Below, in pieces: positions 10,948 through 22,058 of a stretch of 64,000 nucleotides of DNA. A program made the translations under genes and the position numbers. The notes below the pieces were generated by a model. The model did no database searches, was not told the origin of the DNA, and saw nothing but the letters and a program-made list of their open reading frames with translations. Where the stretch lies: positions 93,143,470-93,207,469 of the forward strand of contig OW121848.1 in NCBI GenBank assembly GCA_933228895.1, read 5' to 3'. This DNA comes from Platycnemis pennipes (taxonomy: Eukaryota; Arthropoda; Insecta; Odonata; Platycnemididae). Numbering within the stretch: position 1 is the first letter of the stretch; every line of letters begins with the position of its first letter.

Positions 10948-11300
10948 ATAATCATAAAATTAGAGAAATTGATTGCCGAACTGAGAGATTCAAAATGTCC
11001 TTTTTCCCTCGAACAATTAGAGATACGAATAACGGTAAATATGTCCTATCGGAGAGTAGCAATGAATAGCATTGGTAGCTGCATGTTGGTATGAGTACTT
11101 AAAGTTAACCCTACAAACAGAATGTTTTTGCATGTGTGCTTTGCAATTTCAATCTTTTTTAAATAGTGTAGTTCTGACTACTATATTAATACTATTCCTT
11201 TTTTATGCATGATATGAAGTGCATGTTTGGTGAGCAATCACCCCCTGCCACACACCCTTGTGGTGGCTTGCAGGGTATTATGTAGATGTAGATAGATGTA

Positions 11301-11392
11301 GATCTTCGCTGCTCACGTTCAAGTTCGTTATTTAGACCAATTTCGTAGGGATCCCATACACTGGCAGCATATTCCAAATGAAATCTTACATT
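11301..11392 (-). mobile_element. LINE family B coding scrap
   Basis: The reverse complement reads LEYAASVWDPYEIGLNNELE-like codons of the B RT. It abuts the tail of the preceding B copy directly. No tail of its own is present. Confidence 0.7.
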
Positions 11393-12066
11393 TTCATCAA
11401 GACCAAAAGATGCTAACTTTGTGAGCTCCTAAAAGTAGGTAACTTTTGGAATGCCTTTAGGAAATCAAGAAACATTCCTTTTACCTGAAGTAGCTCTCAC
11501 GGGAGAATATATCAGAAGTTGGTTTCCGAGAAGCGAGACAGCGCGTGACCCTGATTTCGAGAATGGCCTTGCTATTGCATTTACCGTGAAACTTGTCATT
11601 TCCCTGTGCCCTCTCTTGTTGATCGGGTATATCCCATGCTGAGAATTGCGGGGGGCTCGGCAACCAAGAATATTTTGTGGGCTATTTTTTGTCACTAATG
11701 CGTGCCTCCCACGTTTCCAAAACAAAAGAGTCCATAGACATTCTCCCAAAAGCTCTTGAGATGCTCATTTTACTAATCCTACCTATCACCTCCCTTGTTC
11801 ATCCACATTTTTGACTGACCTTCTCCCCAAAACCCGTACTCGTCCAGAGAAGAATAGGCGGAGGGGGAGGAGGGATGGGAGGAGGGGGGACTATGCTCAA
11901 AGGAGTGAAAAGGAACCAGTTCCCCGAACCACCCGAACCCTCCGAAAACGCTCCCTAGTGTTTCTTCTGCAACCACAAATTTAGTGTATCGCCCTTCTTC
12001 TAATCAGCAAAATTATTCTACGGAGTATTCAAATAGTCTGGACTACAAACAGGCGATTCATCTGAA
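11393..12066. other. Unassigned DNA
   Basis: No repeat match within the window. A purine-rich patch with GGAGGGGGAGGAGGG lies at about 11860-11890. Short open frames exist on both strands, but I recognise none of them. Confidence 0.5.
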
Positions 12067-12303
12067 AACATCTACATATACGCGATACCCTGCAAGCCAC
12101 CGCTAGGGTGTGTGGCAGGGGGTAAAGATCACCAAGCATGCACTACTAACATGCAAACAAGCAACTATAGGGTTTCATGCGACTAGATTGTTAGTATCTA
12201 GAGTATTTAATGGGTTAGTACATGCATCATGCACTATAGACTACTCTAAAATATTTCCCCTACCTATCCCTTTGCTATGCTGCCTATTCTGTTCTCTTAT
12301 AGT
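12067..12303 (-). mobile_element. LINE family A, 3' end fragment
   Basis: The minus-strand tail (GCGATACCC variant), the 3' UTR and the last ~15 codons of ORF2 are present. It stops abruptly where the family B tail at 12304 begins, so the B copy may have inserted here. The remaining part of this A copy is not seen downstream. Confidence 0.8.
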
Positions 12304-12938
12304 TCATCTACATCTACATCTACATAATACATCTACATAATACCCTGCAAGCCACCACAAGGGTGTGTGGCAGGGGGTGATTGCTCACCAAATATGCACT
12401 ATATATCATGCATAAAAAAGAATAGTATTAATATAGTAGTCAGAACTACACTATTTAAAGAAGATAGAAATTGCAAAGAAAACATGCAAAAACATTCTGT
12501 TAGGAGGGTTAGCTTTAAGTACTCATACCAACATGCAGCTACCAATGCTATTCATTGCTACTCTCCGATAGGACATATTTACCGTTATTCGTATCTCTTA
12601 TTGTGCGAGGGAACAAGGACATTTTGAATCGGTCAGTTCGGCAATCAATTTCTCTAACTTTATGATTATGGTCCAGTCTGCCATAGTAAGTTGGGGTTCG
12701 TAAAATATTTTTAACATCATCACTAAAAATATTGCCTTGGAATTTGTGGAAGAGATTAAGTCTAAATTTCAACCTGCGATCTGACAATGATTCCCATTTC
12801 AATTCATTTAATAGACTGGTTACGCTAACATAATTATCGTATCGTCCCTTTACAAATCTTGCCGATCTTCGCTGCACACGTTCAAGTTCATTACTTAGAC
12901 CGAAAACGTAGGGATCCCATTCACTGGCAGCATATCGT
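12304..12938 (-). mobile_element. LINE family B, 5'-truncated copy
   Basis: The tail has an interrupted hexamer run (CATCTACATAATACATCTAC), then hairpin, 3' UTR and an open frame from 12548 to about 12938 for the last ~130 codons of the RT. It reads AASEWDPYVFGLSN, close to the consensus. The 5' break joins the Gypsy RT fragment. Confidence 0.88.
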
Positions 12939-13230
12939 GTCATGCTCTTCGACCATTTCTAGAGAAAGAAATTGACGAGATGCTCGCTCAGGGTATCATT
13001 TCGCCATCCACAAGTGCTTGTGCGGCGCCACTCATTCTTGTCAAAAAGAAATCCTCCCCCGATGGACCTCCGAAATATCGCCCCTGCGTAGATTATCGCA
13101 TATTGAACAGTGTGACAGAGAAGGAAGTTTTTCCTCTCCCCAACATCGAGGAAACATTTGATCAGCTGGGAGGAGCGAAATATTTTTCCAAAATGGATCT
13201 CTGCAGTGGCTATTGGCAGGTGGAGAATGA
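12939..13230 (+). pseudogene. Ty3/Gypsy-type LTR retrotransposon RT fragment
   Basis: The frame reads RPFLEKEIDEMLAQGIISPS, then PLILVKKK, PKYRPCVDYRILNSVT, FPLPNIEE and YFSKMDLCSGYWQV. This is the standard N-terminal half of a Gypsy reverse transcriptase up to the first catalytic Asp (KMDL). It stops just after GYWQV; the LPFGL, YLDD, RNase H and integrase parts are absent. No LTR or primer site is recognisable nearby. It is a stranded fragment. Confidence 0.85.
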
Positions 13231-13616
13231 TAGGCGCCTAATCGCTCACCTGCGAAGTCTTTTGCCCTTACCGCCTGAACCCTTACTAAATTTTCCCACC
13301 TTCCTCGACGGCTCCACAGACACCACGCAAGCCGCTACGTCCGCGGAGCCCCACGGCACTTCAGTGGCCGGAGGGACAGCGGACGGAAACCTGTGCTGCC
13401 CCTCCCTCGGGCCGATGTCGGAGACACCGCACTTAATCACCGCGAGGATGGGACCAGGAGACGCACAGACAACGCCGGCGCCTGAATTACCGAAGGAAGA
13501 GGAGAGCCCAACGGAGATCGGAGCGCCGCGGCGCGCCGCTCCGCGCCGACTGGGTCCCCGGCTTTGTTTCTGCTGCCCCACCCGCTACCCCATCCCCCCT
13601 AGTGCCAAGCCGTAGT
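13231..13616 (+). other. GC-rich block fused in frame to the Gypsy RT fragment
   Basis: The frame of the RT fragment stays open for another ~125 codons, but the sequence changes at once to GC-rich DNA rich in Pro, Ala, Glu and Arg codons, unlike any RT. The other strand is open too (13246-13581), which points to base composition rather than selection. It may be LTR, leader or foreign sequence joined by rearrangement. Confidence 0.45.
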
Positions 13617-14254
13617 GAGTTGCTTTGCAATGAATGTGACAACAGCTGAAGATTCTGTTGATGGAACTGGCCAATGGGAAATGGCCAACTGGGAAGATGT
13701 TCATTAGAGGCGAAAGATGTTGGCGAGTGCTTTCATGTTTGAATACGCCTCTGTATCTTGATCTTCTTGTGTAATGTCATACTCTTCAAACTGAATGTTG
13801 TTGATTTGATGGCTCTTAAGGAAATTGTGTTGAAGTGACGGTCAGATAGTTATTTCGCATCTGATTGCACAAAAGGAAGTGATGAAGTGATTTTTAGATT
13901 TCGTCAAACCAGAACTAACTCGCATAATGATGGTGTGAACACATTGGCAGACGACAAGCTAGTTTACATTGGTGTAAATATTTGAGAATGCAACAGTGCA
14001 GCATCCTTATCAAGGAATTTAAAAGATATGTTATGATTCTTTTAACTTCATTGTGACTTTGGCTTGAAACTTCTTTGAGTATGTTTTTTTTTAAAGTTTC
14101 ATGAATTGAGAAGAAATAACTCTGTTCAAAATTGTGAATATTGAAATGGGTTAGCAGTTGAGAAGTGCTCATTCCCAACTGTAATTTTGCTCCTGCTGTA
14201 ATTTATTGACTAATGTGTTCCATCTTGTAATTAATATTGGTACACTTACACATG
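13617..14254. other. Unassigned AT-rich DNA
   Basis: No coding pattern or repeat recognised. Confidence 0.5.
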
Positions 14255-16813
14255 AGGAATAGTTATTGACATGAGGAAGGGACAAAGACATTTGTGAGAC
14301 TCTATTAGATGTTTTCTCCAATAACTCCCTGACACAATTAGCTACAGCACCTAATAGAGGGGACAACACTCTTGATTTACTGGCAACCAATATCCCACAA
14401 CATGTGACAATGATTGACACGGTTGATGGAATCAGTGACCACAGAGTTATAACTGCAAAACTCTCGCTATCTTTAGATAAAAATTTTAAACAAAAAAGAA
14501 AGTTTTACATTTTTAAAAGAGCAGACTTTGCTAACTTTAAAATTTATTTAAGAGATTCCTTATCGGATTTCAAAAAGTCTTCCATAAAGGTATGTACCAA
14601 CGATTCATGGAAGTCGTTCATTAATATCATGCGCTCTGGGATCAACAGATTTATCCCTTGTAAATTCAAAAAAGAAAGCACTGAACCTAGGTGGTACAAT
14701 GCCGAAGTGAGAAAATCCCTGAGACGGCAGCGAATATGTCATGCTAAAATGAAAAAAATTAGTAAACATATGCCCACTGATGAGCGTAATGTAATTATTG
14801 AAAATTATAAAATTTCAAAATCCACTGCAAAGTCAGCCCTTAGTAATGCATTTGCAGAATTCAAAAGAAAAACACTTGGGGAACAATTGAAAGAAAATCC
14901 AAAAGTCTTCTGGTCGTACGTAAGGGAAGTGCAAGGCCATAAGTCTGCCGTCCATTCACTTAAAAATGATAGAGGTGAAATGACCACAAACACACTCGAC
15001 AAAGTTAGCTTGCTAAATTCCTTCTTCCAAACCGTTTTTAACCCACCTTCCGGGGATTCAACTATCGTGTTACCTGACCTCTTTCAGCGGTTGATGAAAC
15101 CAATTGACATTTCCTGTAATGGTATTGAAAAATTACTTAAAGATATAAGCCCCAACAAATCTCCTGGCCCTGATCAAATTCCCTCCCGCGTGTATAGAGA
15201 GTTAGCATCCGAAATTTCCCCCTACCTTGAAATAGTATTTAATAAATCCCTGACCGAACACGTCGTACCGATGGACTGGAAAGCAGCCGATGTAACACCC
15301 ATTTTTAAAAGTGGCGATAGGGAGCAGCCATCTAACTACAGACCTATATCCCTCACATCCATTTCATGCAAGGTCCTAGAACATATAATTGTCAGTTCAG
15401 TCATGGGACACCTAGATAGCCAGAATTTATTGTCCAATGTCCAGCATGGCTTCCGAAAGAGCAGATCGTGTGAAACCCAACTTGCTCTCTTTTCCCACGA
15501 TATTTTAGTTTCTGGCGAAAATAATATTCCAGTGGATGCTATATTTCTCGACTTCAAGAAGGCTTTTGACAAGGTTTCTCACAGCAAACTAATTTTGAAG
15601 TTAAAATCTTATGGGTTAGACAGTAACATTATATCATGGATTAATGATTTTCTGCATGATCGGGTTCAAAGGGTTGTTTTGGACGGTGTTTCCTCACCGG
15701 CAATTAAAGTCACTTCCGGTGTCCCACAAGGTAGTGTGATAGGTCCACTCCTATTCCTTTTGTATATTAATGATATCCAAAAGGTGGTAAAAAGTAAGCT
15801 TCGTCTATTTGCCGATGACGCAGTAGTGTACAGGGAAATTCTATGCCCGAACGATAAAGAATATTTAAATATTGACCTACAAGCAATTGAAACTTGGTGT
15901 GATACATGGCAGTTAGAATTAAACTTTAAGAAATGTCTTGTAATGAATTTTTGGAAAAAGAATAGCTCTCCTCCTACCACTTACAAAATAAGTAATAATG
16001 AATTAACTAACGTGGAATCCATTAAATATCTTGGAATAAGACTGACAAATGATTTTTCCTGGGGTAAACACATTCGTGAAATAATTGGTCAAGCGAATCG
16101 CAAACTGGGTTTCATTAAAAGAGTATTGGGTAAATGTGACGATCATGTACGAGAAATCAGCTACTTTTCCCTTGTTAGACCTCATTTGGAATATGCTGCC
16201 AGTGTATGGGATCCCTACGAAATCGGTCTAAGTAATGAACTTGAACGTGTGCAGCGAAGATCGGCAAGATTTGTAAAGGGACGATACGATAATTATATTA
16301 GCGTAACCAGTCTATTAAATGAATTGAAATGGGAATCATTGTCAGATCGCAGGTTGAAATTTAGACTTAATCTCTTCCACAAATTCCAAGGCAATATTTT
16401 CAGTGATGATGTTAAAAATATTTTACGAACCCCAACTTACTATGGCAGACTAGACCATGATCATAAAGTTAGAGAAATTGATTGCCGAACTGACCGATTC
16501 AAAATGTCCTTTTTCCCTCGCACAATAAGAGATACGAATAACGGTAAATATGTCCTATCGGAGAGTAGCAATGAATAGCATTGGTAGCTGCATGTTGGTA
16601 TGAGTACTTAAAGCTAACCCTACTAACAGAATGTTTTTGCATGTTTTATTTGCAATTTCTATCTTTTTTAAATAGTGTAGTTCTGACTACTATATTAATA
16701 CTATTCCTTTTTTATGCATGATATGTAGTGCATGTTTGGTGAGCAATCACCCCCTGCCACACACCCTTGTGGTGGCTTGCAGGGTATTATGTAGATGTAG
16801 ATGTAGATGTAGA
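14255..16813 (+). mobile_element. LINE family B, best copy (B1)
   Basis: It runs from within the endonuclease domain (the earliest recognisable part is near 14255-14300) through the full RT, a 3' UTR at 16579-16740, the hairpin at about 16750-16785 and three to four TAGATG repeats. It is 5'-truncated. The single long frame is intact, so it is a fairly young copy. Its 3' terminal hairpin differs from that of A only in the loop and the bases after the stem (TTGTGG instead of TCGCGG; ATTATG instead of ATCGTG). Confidence 0.92.
14275..16578 (+). CDS. LINE endonuclease (partial)-reverse transcriptase, family B
   Basis: The frame is open from 14275 to the stop at 16578. It begins in the distal endonuclease domain (CETLLDVFSNNS, LDLLATNIPQ and the catalytic GISDH) and has the complete RT: KSPGPDQIPSRVY, NYRPISLTSISCK, QHGFRKSRSCETQLALF, AIFLDFKKAFDKV, VTSGVPQGSVIGP and RLFADDAVVY. 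The C-terminal part has LVRPHLEYAASVWDPYE, shared with A and C. It ends SESSNE with no RNase H. Two in-frame stops upstream (14260, 14272) lie in what should be endonuclease, so the N-terminal part is frameshifted or lost. The true start is not present. Confidence 0.9.
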   Translation, partial: GRDKDICETLLDVFSNNSLTQLATAPNRGDNTLDLLATNIPQHVTMIDTVDGISDHRVITAKLSLSLDKNFKQKRKFYIFKRADFANFKIYLRDSLSDFKKSSIKVCTNDSWKSFINIMRSGINRFIPCKFKKESTEPRWYNAEVRKSLRRQRICHAKMKKISKHMPTDERNVIIENYKISKSTAKSALSNAFAEFKRKTLGEQLKENPKVFWSYVREVQGHKSAVHSLKNDRGEMTTNTLDKVSLLNSFFQTVFNPPSGDSTIVLPDLFQRLMKPIDISCNGIEKLLKDISPNKSPGPDQIPSRVYRELASEISPYLEIVFNKSLTEHVVPMDWKAADVTPIFKSGDREQPSNYRPISLTSISCKVLEHIIVSSVMGHLDSQNLLSNVQHGFRKSRSCETQLALFSHDILVSGENNIPVDAIFLDFKKAFDKVSHSKLILKLKSYGLDSNIISWINDFLHDRVQRVVLDGVSSPAIKVTSGVPQGSVIGPLLFLLYINDIQKVVKSKLRLFADDAVVYREILCPNDKEYLNIDLQAIETWCDTWQLELNFKKCLVMNFWKKNSSPPTTYKISNNELTNVESIKYLGIRLTNDFSWGKHIREIIGQANRKLGFIKRVLGKCDDHVREISYFSLVRPHLEYAASVWDPYEIGLSNELERVQRRSARFVKGRYDNYISVTSLLNELKWESLSDRRLKFRLNLFHKFQGNIFSDDVKNILRTPTYYGRLDHDHKVREIDCRTDRFKMSFFPRTIRDTNNGKYVLSESSNE

Positions 16814-16815
16814 AG

Positions 16816-19800
16816 ATGGTTTTCAATGATGTGTATGTTTAGTGCTATAAAAGTATAGACTCTTACCATTTTTTCTGTTCAGCTTTACTGCCTAGTTTTT
16901 ACTACCTGAATGACACGGATAATTCAATTAGTAATGTTCATGTGACTAATGACTTTCTTCATGTCAAACTTAATTGTAATTTGTGATTGATTGGAGTACT
17001 GCTAAAAGTATCTTGTCTTAATTCTTAAGTAAAGAAAGTCTTAAAAGCCTAATGTTTCTTTTTTCCGGTAGAAAGGGCACTAATAAGTAAGTAGTTCTCC
17101 AACTAGGCATAATAATATATTGATTATATGAACTGTACTATTGACATAGATTGCATTTTTAAAAGACAGACATTAGTATAAATATTTATCTCACACTACA
17201 ACCATGGTTTCGATGATTAACGTCATCATCTTGATGTTTATTCTGCTAAACCTAAATAATTACCGTTAATAAATTGAAGAGAGTACTTAGTTGAAAAAAA
17301 TATTTTTTTGAATTATCATCCAGGATAAATATCGTGTGCGCCAAATAACAATGAAATCTAACATTTCCCTAGCTCCTCACTAATATGAGCTAATTTATTA
17401 ATGATAAAGTCTTTATCTGAATTGAAAAAACAAATCTCGTTCCACATTAATTAGAAGTCAATTGGACAGAGGATCTTGAGTCAGCGTCCATCTATGTCTG
17501 TCCTCGACGATTTTTAATTTAGAAAATAAAATATTTAGAGAGAGCCGCAACCAATCTGTCTTTTAGTTGGTTCTCCAGCAGCTCATATTTTTTTCTTTGC
17601 TTTCATTCTATGCAGTTCGCTCTCTTCAATGCATTTCCTTACGTAATTTTGAAAAATCACGTCGTAGCTTGCAACTAACATAACCAATTCAAGGAAATTT
17701 CCATGATTTTAAACTGTTACATGAGTTCATGGTGTTACAATTTAATCAGCAATTTGCCTTTACGCTGTGGCGAGGAGGTGTGACGAGGGTAGACATTGGA
17801 ATTAGACTTAGTATCATGTTTTTCTTTCGAAAAGTCCTGAAAAGCATTCTAATTCATATCTACTTTATTTTAAAATACATAAGAAATAAAATTTTTCTTG
17901 CTTTTCGAATATACTACGCACTCATTCTCCGCATCTGAGCACGTAGAAAACCTTGACGCCATCCTTTTTGGAAATACGGTTTTGTTGTTAACCTTTTAAT
18001 TTTACTAGTATATAAAAAATCTTAAACAAATTATGTCCACGCATAGAACATTTTTACCCGCTATTAAGATTTCACTTACGCAATAACATTAAAAAATTGC
18101 CTTGTCTAATTTTCACGTTATCCTGATTTATGGAAAAACCGGAGGTGATGTAGGAATTTGAAGGTAATTTTCAAAATCCACAGAACAGTACTCCTCTTCA
18201 TTTCAAACAACAAAATTTTGCGTGTTGGTGATAGCCGCTGATTTTCCTAGCGTTCAGTACGTATTCCAAAAGTTTCCATCACTTTCCCGTAAAAACAGAA
18301 ATGTCTTTAATCGTTAATGTTACGTATATAAAAATAGAGAGCGTAAACCACAGATAGATTTCTTTATTTTTAAAATTAGTAATTTTAACTGCATTGGGAC
18401 CCTGAAATGAAATTTTTATGAGCATAGCGATTCAAGTATGATAAACGTTACTTTTCAACTACTCACGCTTGGTATAGTCTGGTTGGAAGGCAATTAGCTG
18501 TAAAATCAGTTCTCAGTTGTCGTGAGTCGTGTCCTCGCTAATATTGTCGGCACCCCTAAACGGGGGGCCCCACCACGCTGCCTCGGGCGGGGGGCCCTCG
18601 GCGTTCGGCTACCTGCAGACTAGCCAGACAGTCCCGGGATGTAATGTGATATTCTTCCAGCTGAGTGAGTCACTGAGATATTAAATATCTGAGTGATTTA
18701 ACAGTTTCGTTCACGAGCTTTGAGATGTCGAAATCTTTCCATATCTTCCTTTCGCTGTTAAGCAACTAGGGTCGCAGGTGCAGAGGCAGCCTCAGCAGGA
18801 GAGGGGTCCCTGTCCCACGCGGATCATATTACCGAGACTATATATAGATTCATTTTTTTTTAATGCCTTTAAAAGAAATATGCCGCCCAACCACTCAGAA
18901 ATCGGACCTTTCTTTGTACGTAAAGGGTGTTGATCGAGGTTGTCGTCTTTTTATGAGTACGTAGATATTTTCTTCGTACGGTATTGTTCCCGATGTATCT
19001 GAAAATGCTACACAATCTGAAGGTATCTACATACATTTAACCTGCCGAATGAAACATTGTGCATTCCACGTACGAGGCAAAAAGCCCTTCGATAAGTGGT
19101 TCAAAGCATATACATCGTATGCCAATCAACTTGGGAGAATTGGGACGAATTAAAAAAAATTTAAGTGAGCGGGAAAAAATTGACCTATATTGTAGGGGAA
19201 GGTGTAGGTATATTAAATCCCAAACGGATTGATACATGTGTATATATTCATAGCTTTTATCTGAGGTTACTTTTGGTTTCAGCCCACTTCAAAACTTTAC
19301 TGCGATAAAAATTTTTGTGTATGGATAAACGGACTAAACTCACTTCGATGAATACCAGAATAAAGTTTTCCAAACGACCTCAATTATAATGCACTGAACA
19401 TTAAACACTTTTTTTCCTCACATTAATGAATTACTTCGAGTAAAATCCTCCATCTCTTCCTCTAAACCAACAAAATTAATATTTTTATCGCACATTTCGG
19501 CGTCTATTAGGTGGAAATAGTTTCACTTACTTTCATGGAATTACTTGTTGCGACGTATTACTTAAAAACGTATGTCAAACTTATACAGTCATAACGACCC
19601 CTAATGTATGCATTATTGACAACTTTGCTCCATGAACCCATCTTCAATCAACGTATACTTATTTTCCACTTATATTTATTGAATTTTCAATTTAATTTTA
19701 TAGGATTGCAAAACCTTTAATACAGTATCTGTGAAGTAAGTTCTATTGTAAAGCGGGCGTATTAATTGAATAATTTTTCTCGGGTCAGGAAAATCTGTGC

Positions 19801-20457
19801 TAACGCATACTCATCGATATTCATTTATATACAAATCAAGGAAATGCAAGAGGGATGTGGGGTGGGCTCGATGTCCATATCTGAGGTGGCTGAGATCAGA
19901 CAGGGGTTAAAAACAACAGAGAGAAAAAACGCTATATATTGTATACATATTCCTACAGAACATTATAACTCCGTCAACTTCATGTTTCACATCTCTGGCA
20001 GGTTGCGTTCATAGTTGATCTAGCTAGACTCTATGTACGAAAACCTTTCCGCTCAGTAATAGACAAATAAAATAAAGAGCTATCTTCCGTCTTCTCCTGG
20101 ACCCTATGGCTCTCAAAGTTCCGAGTGATTTTGTTCATGTGCTCAGGGTGTCATTAAATTGGCTCTTGATAAAAATATTTTTTCTTAAAACATGGGTTAT
20201 TAAAAAATATATATAATTGACCCATGGAAAAATATATCATTAAGGTAAAATACGCCTAAAATATATGTTTAACATTTCCAACTTCAGGGCAAATGTTAGG
20301 TTTGCAAAAATGTGTTCAAAATAAATAGATATTTTCAAGTTTAAGCCGTGATCTTTCTGGGAGGGCTAAATATACATGCCATGAGAGCGAAAGAGTTAAT
20401 TGATTGGTTTTGATTTTCTCTGATACAACACGTTGAATTCATATATCTAACAATCTT
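16816..20457. other. Unique AT-rich region without recognisable genes
   Basis: This is the longest stretch without LINE fragments. I see no coding pattern: the open frames are short and low in complexity. A GC-rich patch with runs of G and C (CGGGGGGCCC, CGGGCGGGGG) lies at about 18550-18600. There is no tRNA-like fold that I can support. It may hold introns, regulatory DNA or old repeats beyond recognition. Confidence 0.5.
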
Positions 20458-21713
20458 CCTCTACATCTACATAATACCCTGCAAGCCACCACAAGGGTGT
20501 GTGGCAGGGGGTGATTGCTCACCAAACATGCACTACATATCATGCATAAAAAAGGAATAGTATTAATATAGTAGTCAGAACTACACTATTTAAAAAAGAT
20601 ATAAATTGCAAAGCAAACATGCAAAAACATTCTGTTAGTAGGGTTAGCTTTAAGTACTCATACCAACATGCAGCTACCAATGCTATCCATTGTTACTCTC
20701 CGATAGGACATATGTACCGTTATTCGTATCTCTAATTGTGCGAGGGAAAAAGGACATTTTGAATCGGTCAGTTCGGCAATCAATTTCTCTAATTTTATGA
20801 TTATGGTCCAGTCTGCCATAGTAAGGGAATAAGGCCACATAAGGGAAATATACGGCCGAGCGAAGAGAAAGCTAGGATTTATAAAAAGAGTACTTGGGAA
20901 ATGTGATGAGAAGACAAAAGAGCGATGCTACTTTTCACTAGTTAGGCCCCACCTTGAGTATGCAGCCAGTGTATGGGATCCTAATGAATTAGGTTTGATG
21001 AGAGAACTAGACAGTGTGCAGCGTAGAGCAGCTAGGTTCGTCAAAAGGTGTTACGATAGGTTGAGTAGTGTATCAGAAATCAGAATTAATACAAGAATTA
21101 GGGTGGGAATCATTATCAGAGCGTAGATTAAAGTTCAGATTAAATCTATTGCAGAAATTTCAATCGGATAGCTTTACTGAAGATGTTAGGCACATATTAA
21201 AAACACCAGCGTATTATGCTAGATTCGACCAGATAAATAAGATTAGAGAGATAGATTGTCGTACAGATAGATTCAAAATGGCATTTTTCCCCCGTACTAC
21301 AAGAGAACAGAATAGGCAGCATAGGAAAGGGATAGGTAGGGGAAATATTTTAGAGTATTCTGTAGTGCATGATGCATGTATTAACCCTTCAAATACTATA
21401 GATACTAACAATCTAGTTGCATGAGACCCTTTAGTTGCTTGCTTGCATGCTAGTAGTGCATGCTTGGTGACCTTCACCCCCTGCCACACACCCTAGCGGT
21501 GGCTTGCAGGGTATCGTGTAGATGTAGATGTAGATGTAGTAAGTTGGGGTTCGTAAAATATTTTTAACATCAACACTGAAAATATTGCTTTGGAATTTGT
21601 TTAAGAGATTAAGTCTAAATTTCAACCTGCGATCTGACAATGATTCCCATTTCAATTCATTTAATAGACTGGTTACGCTAATATAATTATCGTATCGTCC
21701 CTTTACAAATCTT
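20458..21713 (-). mobile_element. LINE family B copy interrupted by an A insertion
   Basis: Piece one (20458-20825) holds tail, hairpin, 3' UTR and the last codons. Piece two (about 21541-21713) continues the RT codons toward the 5' end (TYYGR back to RFVKGRYDN). The A copy between them (20826-21536) is on the opposite strand. TAGTAAG stands on both sides (20819-20825 and 21537-21543), which fits a target duplication, although TAG could also be part of the A tail. Confidence 0.85.
20826..21536 (+). mobile_element. LINE family A copy A6, 5'-truncated
   Basis: It starts in the RT C-terminal region (HIRE-GRAKRKLGF) and runs through NNLVA, the 3' UTR, the hairpin and the hexamers. A small insertion near 21075 (AGAAATCAGAATT instead of AGAATT) shifts the frame, so the coding part is broken. 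Otherwise very close to A1. Confidence 0.85.
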
Positions 21714-21765
21714 CCATGTTGTAGAAGCAGTGTAAGTTGCATGTCAATAGTATGTGTGCAAGATG

Positions 21766-22058
21766 CATGATGTATAGTTCATGATGCATGTATTAATCCT
21801 TTAAATACAAAAATACTAGCAATCTAGTTGCATGAGACCATATAGTTCCTTGTTTGCATGTCAATAGTGCATGCTTGGTGATCTTCAGCCCCTGCCACAC
21901 ACCCTCGCGGTGGCTTGCAGGGTATCGTGTAGATGTAGATGAAGATGTTAGATACATATTTAAAACACCAGCGTATTCTAGATTCGACCAGATACATAAG
22001 ATTAGAGAGATAGATTGTCGTACTAATGGGTTTCAAATGTTATTTTTCCCCCGTACTA
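21766..22058 (+). mobile_element. Two old family A 3' fragments in tandem
   Basis: 21766-21945 resembles the A 3' UTR and tail (TAGTTGCATGAGACC, then hairpin and hexamers). It is followed directly by 21943-22058, which resembles the A RT C-terminal codons (GATGTTAGATACATATTTAA, GATTGTCGTAC). Both are diverged with indels. Confidence 0.65.

Larger units (their letters stand above)
7316..11300 (+). mobile_element. LINE family B copy split by two family A insertions
   Basis: The B copy is in three pieces: 7316-7404 (LVRPHFEYAAS to ERVQRR), about 8266-8468 (FVKGRYDN to TYYGRLDH) and 10956-11300 (KIREIDCR to the tail). Read in order they give one ordinary 5'-truncated B fragment. The gaps are filled by A5 (7405-8256) and A2 (8469-10947), both on the minus strand. 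The A2 site is flanked by ATAATCAT on both sides (8461-8468 and 10948-10955). A stop (TAG) replaces Trp in the VWDP motif of the first piece. Confidence 0.85.

Noticed and set aside
13246..13581. Minus-strand frame in the GC-rich block as a gene
   Set aside because: Both strands are open because of base composition; there is no start context or recognisable motif.
17729..17938. Short plus-strand frame rich in Phe, Ile and Lys
   Set aside because: Low-complexity AT-rich reading with no family resemblance; expected by chance in 3.6 kb of such DNA.
18540..18640. GC-rich patch as an rRNA, tRNA or snRNA gene
   Set aside because: I could not draw a cloverleaf or match any conserved rRNA or snRNA segment.
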